Positions 35,856 through 44,641 of a DNA stretch of 64,000 nt are shown piece after piece; position 1 is the stretch's first letter, and the number at the start of each line of letters is the position of its first letter. The DNA comes from Gemmatimonadota bacterium (GTDB lineage Bacteria; Latescibacterota; UBA2968; UBA8231): contig JABJJN010000020.1 of the NCBI GenBank assembly GCA_018660835.1, forward strand, positions 124,001-188,000, written 5' to 3'. A program made the translations under genes and the position numbers. A model generated the notes under the pieces. The model saw only the letters and a program-made list of their open reading frames with translations. It did no database searches and was not told where the DNA came from.

Positions 35856-36980
35856 TTGGCTCAGATCCTGACGCACCGCACCGTCGTGAGAGATGGCTGG
35901 CACAACATGTGCACCGACATCTGCTTCTGGCGAGACACATTCTGGCTCGTCTATGACCGAACCTCGGCGCACTCGGCACCAGACGGTGTCGTTGTGGTAC
36001 TGCGCTCGGCAGATCTGCGGCGCTGGGACGAAGTGGCCGTGCTGGCGACGCCCAACGACGCACGAGATGTGAAGCTGGCAGCCACCGAGGATGAGTTGCT
36101 CGTGTTCTGCTCTGACAGCTGGTATGAGCCGGTGGCAGGCCGCAAACGGCAAGTGGTGCAACCCTACCTGTTCAGTTCGCCCGACGGTCGCCGATGGTCG
36201 GAACCAACGAAGACCCATGAGCGAAACTACTGGCTGTGGCGCGTGCGTCGACACGAGGGCGTCTTCTATTGCGCCGAAAAGGGAGGCGACCTGCTCTCCA
36301 GCGAGGATGGCCGGCACTGGACCTTCGTTTCCAGGATCGCCGATGACGATGGGCTGGAGCCGCACGAACTACAGGAGATCCGCAAAATCGACCATCGGAC
36401 GACGCCGCGCTTCAATGAGGCGGACGTGATCTTCCGACCGGATGGACAACTATGGTGCGTCTCCCGAACAAAACGAGTGCCCGGTCAACATTCTCTGTTG
36501 TACATCTCCGACCCGCCGTACGAGCAGTGGTCGTGCGTCGACCTGGAGGCACTGATCCACTGCCCGGCGTTGTGCGAGTCAGGTGGCAACGTGTATGTCG
36601 CCGGGCGGCGCGATCCCACCGTGTCGTGGATCCCCCAGCACTCCCCCGCGGGCAATACGGGAGTCTTCCGGTTGGAGCCGGACGGCTTGACGCCGGTGTT
36701 TGCCCTGCCAAGCGATGGCGATGCAGCCTATCCGGGTCTTGTCTCAGTTGAACCCAATCAGTTGATCGTCAGCTACTACTCACAACACGCCTACGTGAGC
36801 GGTGTCCTCGAGGCGGAGAGAACTCCTTCTCCGCACATAGAGCGATGGGGTGTGTTGCGGCGGGAAGAGGCGGGCCAGATCACGCCTCGCAAGGAACTGT
36901 CGCACTACAAGGACGGCCCCGTCGACATCTACGTCGCCGAGATCGACCTGGCGGCAGAGGGCAAGTCCGCTGCCTTCTAG
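35856..36980 (+). CDS. cytosolic beta-propeller glycosidase-like protein
   Basis: 374 residues from a TTG at 35856 after GGGAAGG; no signal peptide. The fold is a sialidase/GH43-like propeller: blades carry VVVLRSADLRRWDEVAVL, PYLFSSPDGRRWSEPT, DLLSSEDGRHWTFVS (Asp-box-like S-x-D-G-x-W) and LLYISDPPYEQWSCVDL. The pattern WFRDTFWLVYDR near residue 25 resembles the first blade of exo-acting glycosidases. The catalytic carboxylates cannot be assigned, and the substrate is unknown. The end of the gene overlaps a hairpin shared with the convergent toxin gene. Confidence 0.7.
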   Translation: MAQILTHRTVVRDGWHNMCTDICFWRDTFWLVYDRTSAHSAPDGVVVVLRSADLRRWDEVAVLATPNDARDVKLAATEDELLVFCSDSWYEPVAGRKRQVVQPYLFSSPDGRRWSEPTKTHERNYWLWRVRRHEGVFYCAEKGGDLLSSEDGRHWTFVSRIADDDGLEPHELQEIRKIDHRTTPRFNEADVIFRPDGQLWCVSRTKRVPGQHSLLYISDPPYEQWSCVDLEALIHCPALCESGGNVYVAGRRDPTVSWIPQHSPAGNTGVFRLEPDGLTPVFALPSDGDAAYPGLVSVEPNQLIVSYYSQHAYVSGVLEAERTPSPHIERWGVLRREEAGQITPRKELSHYKDGPVDIYVAEIDLAAEGKSAAF

Positions 36981-36997
36981 AAACCAGATCTTTCTAG
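36977..36997. terminator. hairpin spanning two convergent stop codons
   Basis: Perfect 7-bp stem CTAGAAA/TTTCTAG with loop CCAGATC. It contains the stop codons of both the propeller gene and the toxin gene, so it can act as a bidirectional terminator. Confidence 0.45.
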
Positions 36998-37344
36998 TTG
37001 TCGGTTGACCGAGTTGATCGAGCCAGCCCGAGAAACACCAACATCGCCCGATTGAGCCGCACCATATCTTGGTCACTCAAGCGACCGAGCTTCGTGCCCA
37101 GACGCTCCCGTGGCACAGTGGTGAGTTTGTCTGCCATGAGGCTACTTGCCATGTGCAACCCATTGTCGGCAGAGGGTTCTATATAGACTCGGAACAAGGC
37201 AGCCCTGGTTGGATCCGTCGTGAAGGCACAGATGGTCACTGACCCGGTGGCGTCAAAGTCGTTGTCCTGCACAATCACCGCTGGCCTTGGTTTTCCCATG
37301 TAGTCGGGACCGCCGGCAATGGTCCAGATTTCGCCACGCCGCAT
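36994..37344 (-). CDS. MazF/PemK-family mRNA interferase toxin
   Basis: 116 residues. It starts MRRGEIWTIAGGPDYMGKPRPAVIVQ, the usual MazF/PemK opening with the RPAVIVQ strand, followed by VTICAFTTDPTRAALFRVYIEP, SSLMADKLTTVPRERLGTKLG and a final helix LNRAMLVFLGLA. MazF toxins are endoribonucleases that cut single-stranded mRNA at short motifs. The stop-to-start gap to the antitoxin is 6 bp, so the pair is a type II module with the antitoxin gene first. Confidence 0.92.
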   Translation of the reverse strand: MRRGEIWTIAGGPDYMGKPRPAVIVQDNDFDATGSVTICAFTTDPTRAALFRVYIEPSADNGLHMASSLMADKLTTVPRERLGTKLGRLSDQDMVRLNRAMLVFLGLARSTRSTDN

Positions 37345-37350
37345 GGGCCG

Positions 37351-37566
37351 CTATAGGTCAGAGACGGCGTCGATGAAGCTCTGGTCATCTTCGGCGTGGT
37401 GACTCTGCGCAACGGCAGCAGACTGCAGGCGAGCTTCAGCCTGGAAGGCCTCTGAACGGACATCCGGGACCCAGATCTGGATCGGCCGCAAGCCCTGTTC
37501 ACGCAGTCGTTCGCGATGGGCCCTCACCTTGTCTCGTGATGACTTCCTTCGCCCTGCTTGTGACAT
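37351..37566 (-). CDS. MazE-family antitoxin (DUF3018 type)
   Basis: 71 residues from ATG 37566, with GGAGG upstream; the frame extends to 37629, but that part would cross the promoter. MSQAGRRKSSRDKVRAHRER followed by LREQGLRPIQIWVPDVRS is the DUF3018/MazE-like DNA-binding antitoxin signature: a basic helix, then the IQIWVPD strand. The acidic C-terminus (HHAEDDQSFIDAVSDL) is the likely toxin-binding part. It should bind its own promoter, which carries a palindrome at 37586-37597. Confidence 0.88.
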   Translation of the reverse strand: MSQAGRRKSSRDKVRAHRERLREQGLRPIQIWVPDVRSEAFQAEARLQSAAVAQSHHAEDDQSFIDAVSDL

Positions 37567-37578
37567 GAAGTCCTCCGA

Positions 37579-37597
37579 ATTATAAGTTACATGTAAC
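37579..37597 (-). promoter_or_regulatory. toxin-antitoxin promoter with palindromic operator
   Basis: On the minus strand a perfect 12-bp palindrome GTTACATGTAAC (37586-37597) is followed by one base and a perfect -10 hexamer TATAAT (37579-37584), 12 bp before the antitoxin ATG. A clear -35 is not seen. Antitoxin autorepression at the palindrome is the natural reading. Confidence 0.7.
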
Positions 37598-37829
37598 CTA
37601 CTGCATGACTTGATCGGGTGCCACGGCACGACGTTAGGTACTCTGTTTTGGCATCAGTCACCGAGACGCGATGGAAGCGTGCTGTCCCGCCTGCAAAGCA
37701 TAGACCATCCGCCCTGCCCAGAGCAGGAACCAACACCCAGGCTCGATTGACACCAGATCGACACGGCAGTGCGTGAAGAATGTCACACCGGGACGCACCG
37801 AAACAAGAAGAGGTTCCGAAGGATTCGAC

Positions 37830-38774
37830 TCAGGAGTAGAAGATCCTTTCCGCCGTGCGGCGCAGCAGCCAGTCGCGGTCTACCGCGTCAAGCCAGGAAC
37901 ATCGGTCGCGCACCAGCGCCAGGCTGTCGGCGTATGTCTCCTTGTCCACCGCAAAGGGGCAGTCGCTCGCCCACATCAACCGCTGGGCGCCAAAGGCCGT
38001 GTGCATGCGTTTGATCATCGGCTCCAGATCGTCGTGCGGCGGCGCCTTTTTGCCCAGCGCATAAAAGGCCGAGACCTTCACGTGTGTGTTGGGGAACTTC
38101 GCCATCGCCTCCAGCGCCCTGACATCCTCATCTCTGATGGTTCCGTCGATACCGATGCGGCAGAAATGATCGATCACCACCCGCGTGTCCGCATACTTCT
38201 CGCACATGCGGCTGAGCGAGGCAAGCCCGTCCGGGCCCATGAGCGGGCAAATCGCCAGACCGTTGTCCGCCGCGTGCTCGAACATGCGTTCGAAGCCCGG
38301 CGTTTCGATCCATTTGCTCTTGTCGGCGGCATCCCGATTTGTGACACGAAATCCGCGCACACCGCGCTTGGCCAGCCTGGCCATGTCATCGTCCGGTCGA
38401 TTGCCGAACCAATCCACGATGCCCACCGCGCCGAAGACACCCGGGAAACGCTCCATACAGTCGAGCATGTAGGAGTTATCAAAGCGGTACCAACTCATCT
38501 GGATCAGCACGATGCGATCAACGCCCTCGGCCTGGCAGTGAGCGAAAAGCTGTTCGGGCGTGAAGCTAGGTGGCTGCAGGTCGTCCCTCGTGTAGCCCTC
38601 CCAAAGCGGATACTTCTCCAGGTTCGGCGTCCACACGTGAACGTGCGCGTCGACAATGCCCCGTGGCCGGGTCGGTGAAGACGAGAGCGCCGCACAACCG
38701 GCAACCAGCGCTGAAGCAGCGACGGCGGATTGCTTGAGAAAAGAACGGCGGGAGCTTGGGTTCGAGTTTGGCAT
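37830..38774 (-). CDS. Tat-exported amidohydrolase-2 family protein
   Basis: 314 residues. It starts with a twin-arginine signal (SSRRSFLKQSAVAASALVAGC); Cys27 sits in a lipobox-like AGC, so it may be a lipoprotein. The TIM-barrel metallohydrolase of the amidohydrolase-2 (PF04909) type follows: His44 and His46 (VDAHVHVW), DHFCR with a metal His, FPNTHVKVSAFYAL, and late Asp in MWASDCPF. Members hydrolyse lactones or decarboxylate aromatic or sugar acids; the substrate is unknown. Export of this family is uncommon but known in PVC and FCB bacteria. It is divergent from the phospholipid gene cluster. Confidence 0.88.
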   Translation of the reverse strand: MPNSNPSSRRSFLKQSAVAASALVAGCAALSSSPTRPRGIVDAHVHVWTPNLEKYPLWEGYTRDDLQPPSFTPEQLFAHCQAEGVDRIVLIQMSWYRFDNSYMLDCMERFPGVFGAVGIVDWFGNRPDDDMARLAKRGVRGFRVTNRDAADKSKWIETPGFERMFEHAADNGLAICPLMGPDGLASLSRMCEKYADTRVVIDHFCRIGIDGTIRDEDVRALEAMAKFPNTHVKVSAFYALGKKAPPHDDLEPMIKRMHTAFGAQRLMWASDCPFAVDKETYADSLALVRDRCSWLDAVDRDWLLRRTAERIFYS

Positions 38775-38981
38775 GAGTCGATTCCCGTTGATTGATGCTT
38801 CCAGTGGGGGTTGAGCACGAAACCGTTTTGTGGTTGTAGTGCCTTAGCAACATGCCACCAGACGAACGCCGGCGCCACGCCCTGTGGATACGTCGATCCA
38901 GTTGACCCCAGCTGACGAACCATGAAGGTTACAAAACAGACGTCACACATCGGGTGCCTCGCCGACGGAGGAGGTCGCGCT

Positions 38982-39845
38982 GTGCCCCTTGCCCCTCAGG
39001 CCACTCTTGTCGCCCTGCTGGCTCTGCTCACCCTCACGCTGCTGTTGCGCAGCGCTCTGCGGCTGCCATTCACGGTTCGCATCTACCTGCCCTACCTGTG
39101 GAGTCTGGCCCTCGCCTTCACGTTGACGGCGCTGTTGTCGGTCAACGTCGGCCTCTGGGTCCTGGCGGCGCTCTGTTTCACGACTCTGCGCGAGTATTTC
39201 ACGCTCGCGGACCTGCGAATCCAGGATCGGTGGGGCATGCTCGTCGCTTACGTCACCATTCCGTTCATGATGTACTACATCAGCATCGACTGGTACGGCA
39301 TGTTCATCATCTCCGTACCGGTCTGGGCCTTCCTCGTCGTCCCCTTCGCCATCACCCTGGGCTCGCGGGATCCGCAGGGCTCAGTGCTGTCCATCGGCGC
39401 AATCGACCTCGGGCTGTTTCTCCTCGTCTACTGCGTCGGTCACATCGGCTATCTGATGTACTATTCGGTCTGGATGGCCGTCTCCGTCGTGGCCGCCGTG
39501 GCGGTGTGTGACCTGTTCGCCTACACGCTGAACTCCAGAGATCGACCTGCGCGCATCGGACTCCCGTTGCAGCTGGTCGCCCCTGTACCCTTCACATTCC
39601 TGTTCGCTTGGATCCTGAGTCCGTGGTCGAACGTCCCTCCCGTCCACTGTGCCGTCCTCGCCTGTCTCATTCCATTTCTCGTGGCCATCGGCGCCCACAC
39701 GGTGACCTATCTGGAGTCTGATCTGGGCATCGATCGATCGATCATTCCGGAAGGCGGTGGTCGCGGAATCAACAGTATCAAGTCCTTCCTGTATGCAGCA
39801 CCGGTGGCATTCCATTACCTGAGATACTTCCTGGACGACTTCTGA
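38982..39845 (+). CDS. phosphatidate cytidylyltransferase-like membrane protein (divergent CdsA)
   Basis: 287 residues from a GTG at 38982 that follows GGAGGAGG by 7 bases; an ATG 20 codons earlier lacks a ribosome site. About seven to eight hydrophobic helices span the protein. The C-terminus, ESDLGIDRSIIPEGGGRGIN then SIKSFLYAAPVAFHYLRYF, lines up with the CdsA signature, but KRxxxKD, HGG and DRxD are changed to forms seen in YnbB-like paralogues. CdsA makes CDP-diacylglycerol from phosphatidate and CTP. Its position directly before an acyltransferase-kinase fusion and a lipid-kinase-like gene supports phospholipid metabolism. It may be a second, specialised CDP-lipid synthase. Confidence 0.8.
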   Translation: MPLAPQATLVALLALLTLTLLLRSALRLPFTVRIYLPYLWSLALAFTLTALLSVNVGLWVLAALCFTTLREYFTLADLRIQDRWGMLVAYVTIPFMMYYISIDWYGMFIISVPVWAFLVVPFAITLGSRDPQGSVLSIGAIDLGLFLLVYCVGHIGYLMYYSVWMAVSVVAAVAVCDLFAYTLNSRDRPARIGLPLQLVAPVPFTFLFAWILSPWSNVPPVHCAVLACLIPFLVAIGAHTVTYLESDLGIDRSIIPEGGGRGINSIKSFLYAAPVAFHYLRYFLDDF

Positions 39846-39846
39846 C

Positions 39847-41310
39847 ATGCATAACGGGTCACCCCTGTCGTGGCTGGGAGTCTTCATTCACCGCCTAGTC
39901 TTGCGCCCCTTGCTGAAACTCCTCTTCGGCGTCAGCGTGGACGGCAGGGAGCATCTGGCCAGCCTGGATCAGTTCATTCTCGTCGCCAATCACAACAGTC
40001 ATCTGGATGTGTTCATGCTTTTCCAGCTGCTGAACGCTCGACAGCTGCGAAACACTCATCCCGTGGCGGCCTATGACTACTTCTGTCGCTCGAAGCTGCT
40101 GTTGTGGCTCGTGACTTTTCTGTTCCATCCGGTGTGGGTCACGAGAGGTGAGAGGAAGCGAAGTCCTCTTGCAGGCATGCGCAGGCACCTGCAACAAGGG
40201 CATAGTCTGATCGTGTTTCCGGAGGGCTCGAGAGGTCAGGCCGGGGAGATCGCAACATTCAAGACAGGGGTCGGCCAGTTGGCCACCGAGTTCCCTGGCG
40301 TGCCAGTCTTGCCGGTCTACCTGTCGGGTCCCGAGCGTGCTCTGCCAAAGGACAGCCCCGTGCCGGTGCCGCTGTGGAATCGGCTGACCGTGGCACCTCC
40401 CCTTCTGCTGTCAGGATCTCGCCAGCAGATCACCGCCACCTTGGAACGCCGGCTCCGAGACCTTGCCGCATCACAGGCTGTCGCACGCCATCGGCGTGGG
40501 ACGAATGTGTCGGTGGCGCCACTGGTTGCCGTCGTCGGAATTGATGGCTCCGGCAAGAGTTCACTGGCAAGGGAGCTTTCACAGCGCCTTTCCGAGCATG
40601 GCCGGGTCTGTCTCATCACCGATGACATCGCCTTCTATGACGGCGGCGAACGGGAGGCGGCTCAACAACTGCTGAAAGAGCACCTGCGAGAGGCGATCGG
40701 CCGGCGGGCGAAGAGTGCCGACTCTCTCAGAAGCTATAAGATCCCCAAGCTCACTGAGCTTCTGTTGCGGGACCACATCGTGAGAGATGTGCGCCGATGG
40801 TATGCACCGGATCTCATCGTCATGGATGGCGCCCCGCTGATCAACGTGAGTGCCTGGTGTCGCATCTACAAGGGCGAAGCCTTCGACGAGGAGATCTGCG
40901 CCAGCGCCCTCCGCGTACTGACGGGTACCGACGTGGATGAGACGGACGGTCTCTATCAGACACTGCCGGAACTGGCGACACTGAAGCGCCTTCATCTGGC
41001 TCATCTGGAGCTTCCCGCTGCGACACTGTTCATCGACGTCGACCCGGCCATCTCGCTGGCCCGGATCGAGGCACGAGGCGTCACCCGTCAGGTCCACGAG
41101 ACGCATGAGAAACTCGGCAAGCTGCGAGAGGGCTATCGGCTCGTGTGTGGGGTCGTGGCCGGTGAGCTCCACAGACCAACCTGCCGCCTCGATGGCGACC
41201 GGCCCTTGAGGGAAGTCACCGACACGGCGATCACCGAACTGCAACGGATGCTCGCGAACGAAATCGACGATGGCGTCATCCACGAGCCACCACAAGGAGC
41301 CAAGGCATGA
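39847..41310 (+). CDS. fusion of PlsC-like acyltransferase and P-loop kinase
   Basis: 487 residues. Residues ~1-210 are a 1-acylglycerol-3-phosphate O-acyltransferase domain: a hydrophobic N-terminus, His49 and Asp54 in NHNSHLD, the glycerolipid site FPEGSRGQ (124-131) and VPVLPVYLSG. Residues ~222-470 are a nucleotide-kinase-like P-loop domain: Walker A GIDGSGKS (231-238), LIVMDGAPLINVS, FIDVDPAISLARIEARG and EKLGKLREGYRL, most like thymidylate-kinase folds. The start is one base after the CdsA-like stop and its end overlaps the next start by 4 bp, so translation is probably coupled. The kinase domain's substrate is unknown; a lipid-linked one is inference. Confidence 0.87.
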   Translation: MHNGSPLSWLGVFIHRLVLRPLLKLLFGVSVDGREHLASLDQFILVANHNSHLDVFMLFQLLNARQLRNTHPVAAYDYFCRSKLLLWLVTFLFHPVWVTRGERKRSPLAGMRRHLQQGHSLIVFPEGSRGQAGEIATFKTGVGQLATEFPGVPVLPVYLSGPERALPKDSPVPVPLWNRLTVAPPLLLSGSRQQITATLERRLRDLAASQAVARHRRGTNVSVAPLVAVVGIDGSGKSSLARELSQRLSEHGRVCLITDDIAFYDGGEREAAQQLLKEHLREAIGRRAKSADSLRSYKIPKLTELLLRDHIVRDVRRWYAPDLIVMDGAPLINVSAWCRIYKGEAFDEEICASALRVLTGTDVDETDGLYQTLPELATLKRLHLAHLELPAATLFIDVDPAISLARIEARGVTRQVHETHEKLGKLREGYRLVCGVVAGELHRPTCRLDGDRPLREVTDTAITELQRMLANEIDDGVIHEPPQGAKA

Positions 41311-42365
41311 GCGCACCCGAGAGTGTTCAGGTGATCGCCACGACCATCTCCGGTTCCCTCAGCGATTGGGCGAAGGTCGAGAAGATCGTGCCCCTGTTCC
41401 GGCAGCACGGCCATGATGAGGTGGAGTTGCAGGTGGTAGACAGCCATCCTGAAGCGCGAGAACGTACGCGAGATCTCGTCGCCGCCGGCTGCCGACGGGT
41501 GATCTCCGCTGGTGGATCGGGCACCTTCAACAGCGTGCTGGAGGGCTGCATCGACTCGGGTGTGCCCCTCTCACAGACGACACTGGGGTTCCTGCGCAAG
41601 GGATCGGCCGACCTGATCGGCAAGGTGCTGGGCATGCCCGACGAGATCGACGCGGCAATCGCTGTCTTCGTCGAGTCACTCGAGCATGAACACACCGTCG
41701 GTTGTGATGTCATCCGTGTCACCACCGAGCGGTCCGATGCGCCGCCACGTCACTTCGTCGGGTATAGCGGAGCCGAGATCTTCGGCCGCGTGCCCCACTT
41801 CACCGAGAACCGATTCACGAAGTACTACAAGGGTGTCCTGAGTCAGCTCTTCGGTGATCTTGGGCCCTTCTTCGTCGGCGCCTCATTGGCGGCACTGGAG
41901 AGAGCCTTCCACTTGCCTGGCGGCGGGCGTCGACAGTGGTCTATCACCGTAGATGGCGATCTCTGCTCGACCCGATCGTACAGCTCGATCACCATCGTCA
42001 ATGGCGACCTGGGACCGAATCTACCCCTCGCGCGGGGAGTGTCCCTCGATTCCGGCGATTTCCACGTCTTCGCGCTGCGAGATCTGGGTGCCCTCCGCCT
42101 CCCAGGTCAGTTGAAGCATGGTTTTGATGCCACCATTCTCGACGACCCCGACCGCTGGGGCCTCGAGCACTACCGCGTCCGCGAGTCGTTAAGCCTGTCA
42201 GCGGCCGGCGATTCCCCCTTTCCCGTCAATGTCGATGGCTCAACATTGACTTGCCATGGGTCGGCCTTGTTCAGCATCGTCGACACCATCCGTCTGATGG
42301 CTCGAGCAGACCGGGCCGAACCCGTTGCCTCATCTGGACGAGTGCATGACGCGACGCGTATCTGA
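41307..42365 (+). CDS. diacylglycerol-kinase-family lipid kinase
   Basis: 352 residues; the ATGA overlap with the upstream gene and AGGAG before the start support coupling. GGSGTFNSVLEG (around residue 70) is the nucleotide loop GGDGTxN with Ser for Asp, followed by LGFLRKGSADLIGKVLG. The C-terminal sandwich domain contains GYSGAEIFGRVP, SYSSITIVNGDLGPNLPLARGVSL and FPVNVDGSTLTCHGSAL. It should phosphorylate diacylglycerol or a related lipid with ATP, supplying phosphatidate. It completes a three-gene phospholipid operon. Confidence 0.87.
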   Translation: MSAPESVQVIATTISGSLSDWAKVEKIVPLFRQHGHDEVELQVVDSHPEARERTRDLVAAGCRRVISAGGSGTFNSVLEGCIDSGVPLSQTTLGFLRKGSADLIGKVLGMPDEIDAAIAVFVESLEHEHTVGCDVIRVTTERSDAPPRHFVGYSGAEIFGRVPHFTENRFTKYYKGVLSQLFGDLGPFFVGASLAALERAFHLPGGGRRQWSITVDGDLCSTRSYSSITIVNGDLGPNLPLARGVSLDSGDFHVFALRDLGALRLPGQLKHGFDATILDDPDRWGLEHYRVRESLSLSAAGDSPFPVNVDGSTLTCHGSALFSIVDTIRLMARADRAEPVASSGRVHDATRI

Positions 42366-42385
42366 GCGTCAAGGAGGACGGCTGA

Positions 42386-42865
42386 GTGGACATCCTGACG
42401 AACATACTCTTCGGCGCCGTTGGCCTGATTGCGTTTGGCCTCGTGTTGCGCCGCTTCGTGGAATGGATCGGCGCGCCGTGTCAGTTCTGTGGCAGCAAGA
42501 CGAATCGATTCCGGCGTCTCGACTCAGCGACACAAGCGAACATCCTCGACTACTTCGTCCAACATGAGCGCCGTGAACCCGATCGCTCAGGTCTTTTCAT
42601 CTGCCTCAACTGTCGAACTGTTCATGACGATTTCTCAGGCGAGAAAGGTTCATGGGACGTGGATACCTTCGGCTGCGTCACCTTCTGCAAGGTTTGCCTC
42701 GCGCGAATCAGGGGATGTGAACCCGAGCGCGAGGTCGAATGCCCACAGTGTGAGACGAAGTATTCATGGACAATACATGATGGCTCGGGATTCAGATTCC
42801 TCATGCCGCCGAGGGGCATTACGATCGGCAAACGACCGACGTCTTTCATGATGGACTCACGATGA
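42386..42865 (+). CDS. membrane-anchored zinc-ribbon protein
   Basis: 159 residues from a GTG at 42386 after AGGAGG, 20 bp past the lipid-kinase gene, so it is probably co-transcribed. One N-terminal transmembrane helix (ILFGAVGLIAFGLVLRRFV) is followed by a cytosolic domain with CxxC knuckles CQFC, CLNC, CKVC and CPQC, enough for two zinc ribbons. I do not recognise the family. The position suggests an accessory membrane protein for the lipid cluster, but nothing in the sequence proves it. Confidence 0.7.
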   Translation: MDILTNILFGAVGLIAFGLVLRRFVEWIGAPCQFCGSKTNRFRRLDSATQANILDYFVQHERREPDRSGLFICLNCRTVHDDFSGEKGSWDVDTFGCVTFCKVCLARIRGCEPEREVECPQCETKYSWTIHDGSGFRFLMPPRGITIGKRPTSFMMDSR

Positions 42866-42970
42866 CAGGCCATCGGGTGAGATTACTCCAGATCGGTGAT
42901 CCAACTCGGGACCGACCCGGACTCAGGCAGGTCAGAGCGATGGTCTTCACTGCATGGCACGAGTAGGAAC

Positions 42971-43016
42971 CCGCTATGGTGAGTCTGGTGTAGGCCCACA
43001 AAGTTTTGTGTAACGC
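42971..43016. repeat. 45-bp dispersed intergenic repeat, copy B
   Basis: Starts CCGCTATGGTGAGTCTGGTG, matching copy A across the first 20 bases with two to three changes, and diverges after GTAGGCCCACAAAG before ending TAACGC. It lies in the 274-bp gap between the zinc-ribbon gene and the degraded ORF at 43140. No minus-strand gene lies directly downstream, unlike copies A and D. Confidence 0.6.
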
Positions 43017-43139
43017 GTCTTGGCTGCCGCTGACTTTGGCAGCGATAAGACGAACACATACGATTACTGAGCAACACTTTGAGCGCATCATGATCCCGCA
43101 CATGCTGACGGATCGCCCCAGGCAGCAGGAGACCGACTG

Positions 43140-43460
43140 ATGAGCAACCTCACCGACCCAATGAAGGAACAACAGCAGGCGGAGCAGCTCGTCGCGCCGA
43201 GCTCCGCGTGGCAGACTTCGCACGAACGGCCATGGGCCGGCGTAAGACAGAGATGCTGGAGCGGCTCGAGGAGCCTCAGCTTGGCCCAACGAAGCGGCAG
43301 GAAGTGCAGCGCGAGCTCAACTCGTGGGGGGGCAGATGGAGGGCATGGCATGCGCATGAACATTGGGCAAGTCGTTGCCGAGCACGACGTGTACCTCGAG
43401 CCGAACTACCGCGACGCACCGACGCCTGGCCTGGCCCCCTGTCACAAGCGCTGGGACTAG
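43140..43460 (+). pseudogene. small broken or frameshifted gene
   Basis: The ATG frame starts well (MSNLTDPMKEQQQAEQLVA), then loses coding character. A plausible helical sequence continues in the next frame (ELRVADFARTAMGRRKTEML, LEEPQLGPTKRQEVQRELNS, about 43200-43320). The first frame then becomes plausible again (MRMNIGQVVAEHDVYLEPNY) and stops 2 bp before the next gene. This looks like two compensating frameshifts, from decay or sequencing error. Family not recognised. Confidence 0.45.
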
Positions 43461-43462
43461 CC

Positions 43463-44638
43463 ATGGCCTCAGATCGGATCCAGCCCACAACCCGTCAGAC
43501 CTTCGTCAGCGATCGACAAGATGGCCGCTTTGTCGATACGGCGGGCTTCATGCAAGCGTTCATCAAATCTCACCGACCGAAGCTCGCCTTCGATCCGGAT
43601 ATGGATGCCCGTGAATTTCCGGCCTGGCAAGAACAACTGCGCGAGAAGGTGCTCGAGTTGATGGCGTTTCCTGAAGTCATCGATCAGCCAGCGCCCAAAC
43701 GCGTCGGCGTCGAGCAGCGGGCCGGGTACCAACTCCAGCGTTGGGAGATCTATCCCGAGCCGCACTGCGTCGTCCCCTTTCTGATGCTGGTCCCGGATAG
43801 CGTGAGCGACCAGTCACCCGCTCCGGGGGTCATGTGTTTCCCCGGCTACAGCGGCAGCAAAGAAGGAATGGCCGGTGAGCCGGAGTTGAACAACCGCAAA
43901 CTCAATTGGAGTGAGGAGAAGTGGCGCGACAACTGCATGGCCTTGCACTTCGTGCGCCAAGGCATGATCGCCGTGGCGGTTGACAATCCGGCTCGCGCCG
44001 AAGCCGAGAGTGCCCTACGGGATCTCTCGGGGGTTTCGCTGTGCATGCTGTGGACAGGGCGCAATTACCTCGGCATTTCGGTCTTTCAGAAGACCCAGAT
44101 CCTGCAGTGGCTGGCCCAACTGAGCATGGTAGACTCGAAGCGCATCGCAACGTGTGGTCTATCACTGGGATCCGATCCAGCCGATATCGTCGGGCTGCTC
44201 AATCCAGACCTGGTCGGAGCCGTCATCCACAACGATTTCCTCTGCGACTGGCGCGAACGAACGATTGCCCAGAATGCCGACGGCTCGACCCCGCACCATG
44301 TGGTTCCGGGCATGTATCATTGGTTTGACGCACCGGACATTCAAGCGGCGCTGGCCCCACGCGCCCTGCTCTATACAGAAGGTGGTCGCGCCCCTCATAT
44401 CAGCAGGGTTCGGGCCGCTTATAAAATGTCAGGGGGTCAGGACAACGTGAAGGTCTGTTACTACAAGAAGTATGAGGCCGCCAACGCTCGGCTCTACGAC
44501 GACCAGCCGATCCCTGAAGGGCTGTCGAATGAAGAGTACTTCCTCTATGCCAATGTCGATGTGACGGAACACCGCTTTCACCCCGAACACGCCGTACCCT
44601 GGCTGACGGAAGTCCTTGCGTGCAAAGAGGATTCCTGA
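43463..44638 (+). CDS. alpha/beta hydrolase (Abhydrolase_7-like)
   Basis: 391 residues from ATG 43463. The frame is open to 43208, but the upstream part shares the broken ORF's sequence in another frame. Hallmarks: VVPFLMLVPD, APGVMCFPGYSGSKEGMAGE, an active-site elbow ATCGLSLGSDPADIVGLLNP with the serine in GLSLGS, and a late VTEHRFHPEHAVPWL with candidate catalytic His. It has no signal peptide. Members of this group (dienelactone-hydrolase or acetyl-xylan-esterase-like) hydrolyse esters of sugars or small acids; the substrate is unknown. Confidence 0.83.
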   Translation: MASDRIQPTTRQTFVSDRQDGRFVDTAGFMQAFIKSHRPKLAFDPDMDAREFPAWQEQLREKVLELMAFPEVIDQPAPKRVGVEQRAGYQLQRWEIYPEPHCVVPFLMLVPDSVSDQSPAPGVMCFPGYSGSKEGMAGEPELNNRKLNWSEEKWRDNCMALHFVRQGMIAVAVDNPARAEAESALRDLSGVSLCMLWTGRNYLGISVFQKTQILQWLAQLSMVDSKRIATCGLSLGSDPADIVGLLNPDLVGAVIHNDFLCDWRERTIAQNADGSTPHHVVPGMYHWFDAPDIQAALAPRALLYTEGGRAPHISRVRAAYKMSGGQDNVKVCYYKKYEAANARLYDDQPIPEGLSNEEYFLYANVDVTEHRFHPEHAVPWLTEVLACKEDS

Positions 44639-44641
44639 ACG

